A stretch of DNA of 6,408 bases from Alphaproteobacteria bacterium (GTDB lineage Bacteria > Pseudomonadota > Alphaproteobacteria > JAJTHO01). Positions 5,801 through 6,408 of the stretch are shown here, piece after piece (position 1 is the first letter of the stretch; each line of letters starts with the position of its first letter). The position numbers and the translations under genes were made by a program. The notes below the pieces were generated by a model. It did not search any database and was not told the DNA's origin. It was given only the letters and a program-made list of their open reading frames with translations. The stretch is taken from the NCBI GenBank assembly GCA_021297975.1, contig JAJTHO010000036.1, positions 1 through 6,408 on the forward strand. The letters are read 5' to 3'.

Positions 5801-6157
5801 ATGTCCACACAAGAAATTACATTAAACGTCGCGACCGAATCAAATAATTTGGCCGCTCCGCTAGCTGATCTGCTAGAAAGATTAGATCGTGCTGATGGCT
5901 TGACACCAATCGATGCTGCGACGACAGAAATCATAGAAATTCTATCGGATCAACGAGTGCAGATCAGTTTAGATAACTTTGATGCCATTCTGCGCATCTT
6001 GCTTGTTAGCAGAGGAAAATTCTCTGTAAAATTCTCTGATCAGAGATACCCGATGTCCGGGGTAGATGATTTTGATGAAGTAGAAGCCGAGATTTACGTT
6101 GAACTCGGTTTTCAAATCAGCGTTGCTGTCACCATCTACCTAGAAGCTGCGGTTTAA
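5801..6157 (+). CDS. Uncharacterised acidic protein, 118 residues
   Basis: I do not recognise this protein. It is soluble, strongly acidic (about 21 Asp/Glu against 8 Lys/Arg), and has no signal peptide. The N-terminal half looks helical (LADLLERLDRADG; DAATTEIIEILSD, residues 38-50), followed by DNFDAILRILLVSRGKFSVKF (58-78), an acidic stretch GVDDFDEVEAEIYVE and a final strand-like ISVAVTIYLEAAV. It is the only plus-strand gene here and is divergent from the protease pair. An in-frame TAA at 5780 makes ATG 5801 the only possible ATG start near that end, yet no Shine-Dalgarno precedes it, so it may be leaderless or weakly translated. That it is a gene is supported by its length and by a strong terminator right after its stop (TAA at 6155-6157, with a second TAA 1 nt frame-shifted at 6158-6160). 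Confidence 0.65.
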   Translation: MSTQEITLNVATESNNLAAPLADLLERLDRADGLTPIDAATTEIIEILSDQRVQISLDNFDAILRILLVSRGKFSVKFSDQRYPMSGVDDFDEVEAEIYVELGFQISVAVTIYLEAAV

Positions 6158-6158
6158 T

Positions 6159-6195
6159 AAAAAGGGGACGCGGCGAAAGCTGTGTCCCCTTTTTT
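6159..6195 (+). terminator. Strong intrinsic terminator, probably bidirectional
   Basis: AAAAAGGGGAC at 6159-6169 pairs perfectly with GTCCCCTTTTT at 6184-6194. The stem continues through two wobble and three Watson-Crick pairs to a GAAA tetraloop (6175-6178), about 16 bp in all, and ends in a T run. The A tract on one side and T tract on the other allow termination in both directions. It lies immediately after the 118-residue gene and before the convergent gene at the right edge. Confidence 0.93.
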
Positions 6196-6344
6196 AGTAT
6201 TATGCAATCAGAGGCCATTGGGTCATGCCCTACCTCTAGAAGGCAACATTTTGTAATTATTATTATAATCCTTAACAGGCAAAAAGTATGCAACTAAAGA
6301 TTGTTGAGCGTTTTTGATGAATTTAAGAACTGTGGCTGATACAC
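6196..6344. other. Convergent intergenic spacer
   Basis: This 149-bp AT-rich stretch lies between the terminator and the end of the partial minus-strand gene. I see no RNA gene, no repeat shared with the rest of the window and no convincing reading frame. Confidence 0.4.
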
Positions 6345-6408
6345 TTATGTATCCGCCGTAAACGCCATCACCGCGCCTGCAAGACCAATCCCCACCGTGG
6401 TTATCGCC
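6345..6408 (-). CDS. C-terminal end of a probable membrane protein (partial)
   Basis: On the minus strand the last bases read AITTVGIGLAGAVMAFTADT followed by TAA at 6347-6345. The hydrophobic Gly/Ala-rich stretch looks like a final membrane helix, and the GC-rich codons (GCG, ACC, GTG, GGC) match the backbone genes rather than the AT-rich segment beside it. Only 20 residues are visible, so the protein cannot be named. A second minus-strand frame is also open across the edge (to about 6223) but gives a Gly/Asp/Arg/Trp-rich translation that looks like a shadow. Confidence 0.45.
   Translation of the reverse strand, partial: AITTVGIGLAGAVMAFTADT

Noticed and set aside
6202..6297. Plus-strand frame of about 31 codons after the terminator
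   Set aside because: No promoter or ribosome site, low-complexity isoleucine run, and it follows a strong terminator.

Overview
The window reads as a moderately GC-rich proteobacterial chromosome, most likely alphaproteobacterial. The main reason is a full-length NtrY-type sensor kinase, helped by the style of the TrmJ and LeuC sequences. No rRNA or tRNA is present, so this is inference from protein families only.

Layout: positions 1-4895 carry four genes, all on the minus strand. In transcription order they are trmJ (tRNA 2'-O-methyltransferase, 4194-4895), ntrY (transmembrane nitrogen-type histidine kinase, 1778-3967), nhaA (Na+/H+ antiporter, 417-1583) and the first 118 codons of leuC (1-354, running off the left edge). 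They look like unrelated housekeeping and regulatory genes in a row rather than a pathway. ntrY has no ntrX partner next to it. The two gaps around ntrY (194 and 226 bp) are each largely filled by a palindromic repeat of one family. The hairpins of the two copies differ in sequence but have the same architecture, as expected of a dispersed structured or MITE-like element. The nhaA-side copy also has 30-bp outer arms that match at 28 positions.

From about 4950 to 6340 the sequence becomes visibly AT-richer, with different codon use. It holds a tightly coupled minus-strand pair: an 84-residue uncharacterised protein (5330-5584) overlapping by 26 bp a 134-residue retropepsin-like aspartic protease (4951-5355). 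Next comes an AT-rich divergent gap with a 30-nt stretch containing no G or C, then a plus-strand gene for an acidic 118-residue protein of unknown function (5801-6157). That gene ends in a very strong intrinsic terminator with a GAAA tetraloop. This looks like a small acquired accessory segment between backbone genes. At the right edge GC-rich sequence resumes with what is probably the C-terminal end of a minus-strand membrane protein.

The most interesting items are the protease/small-protein pair, the paired covarying repeats flanking an orphan ntrY, and the unknown acidic protein next to the protease pair.
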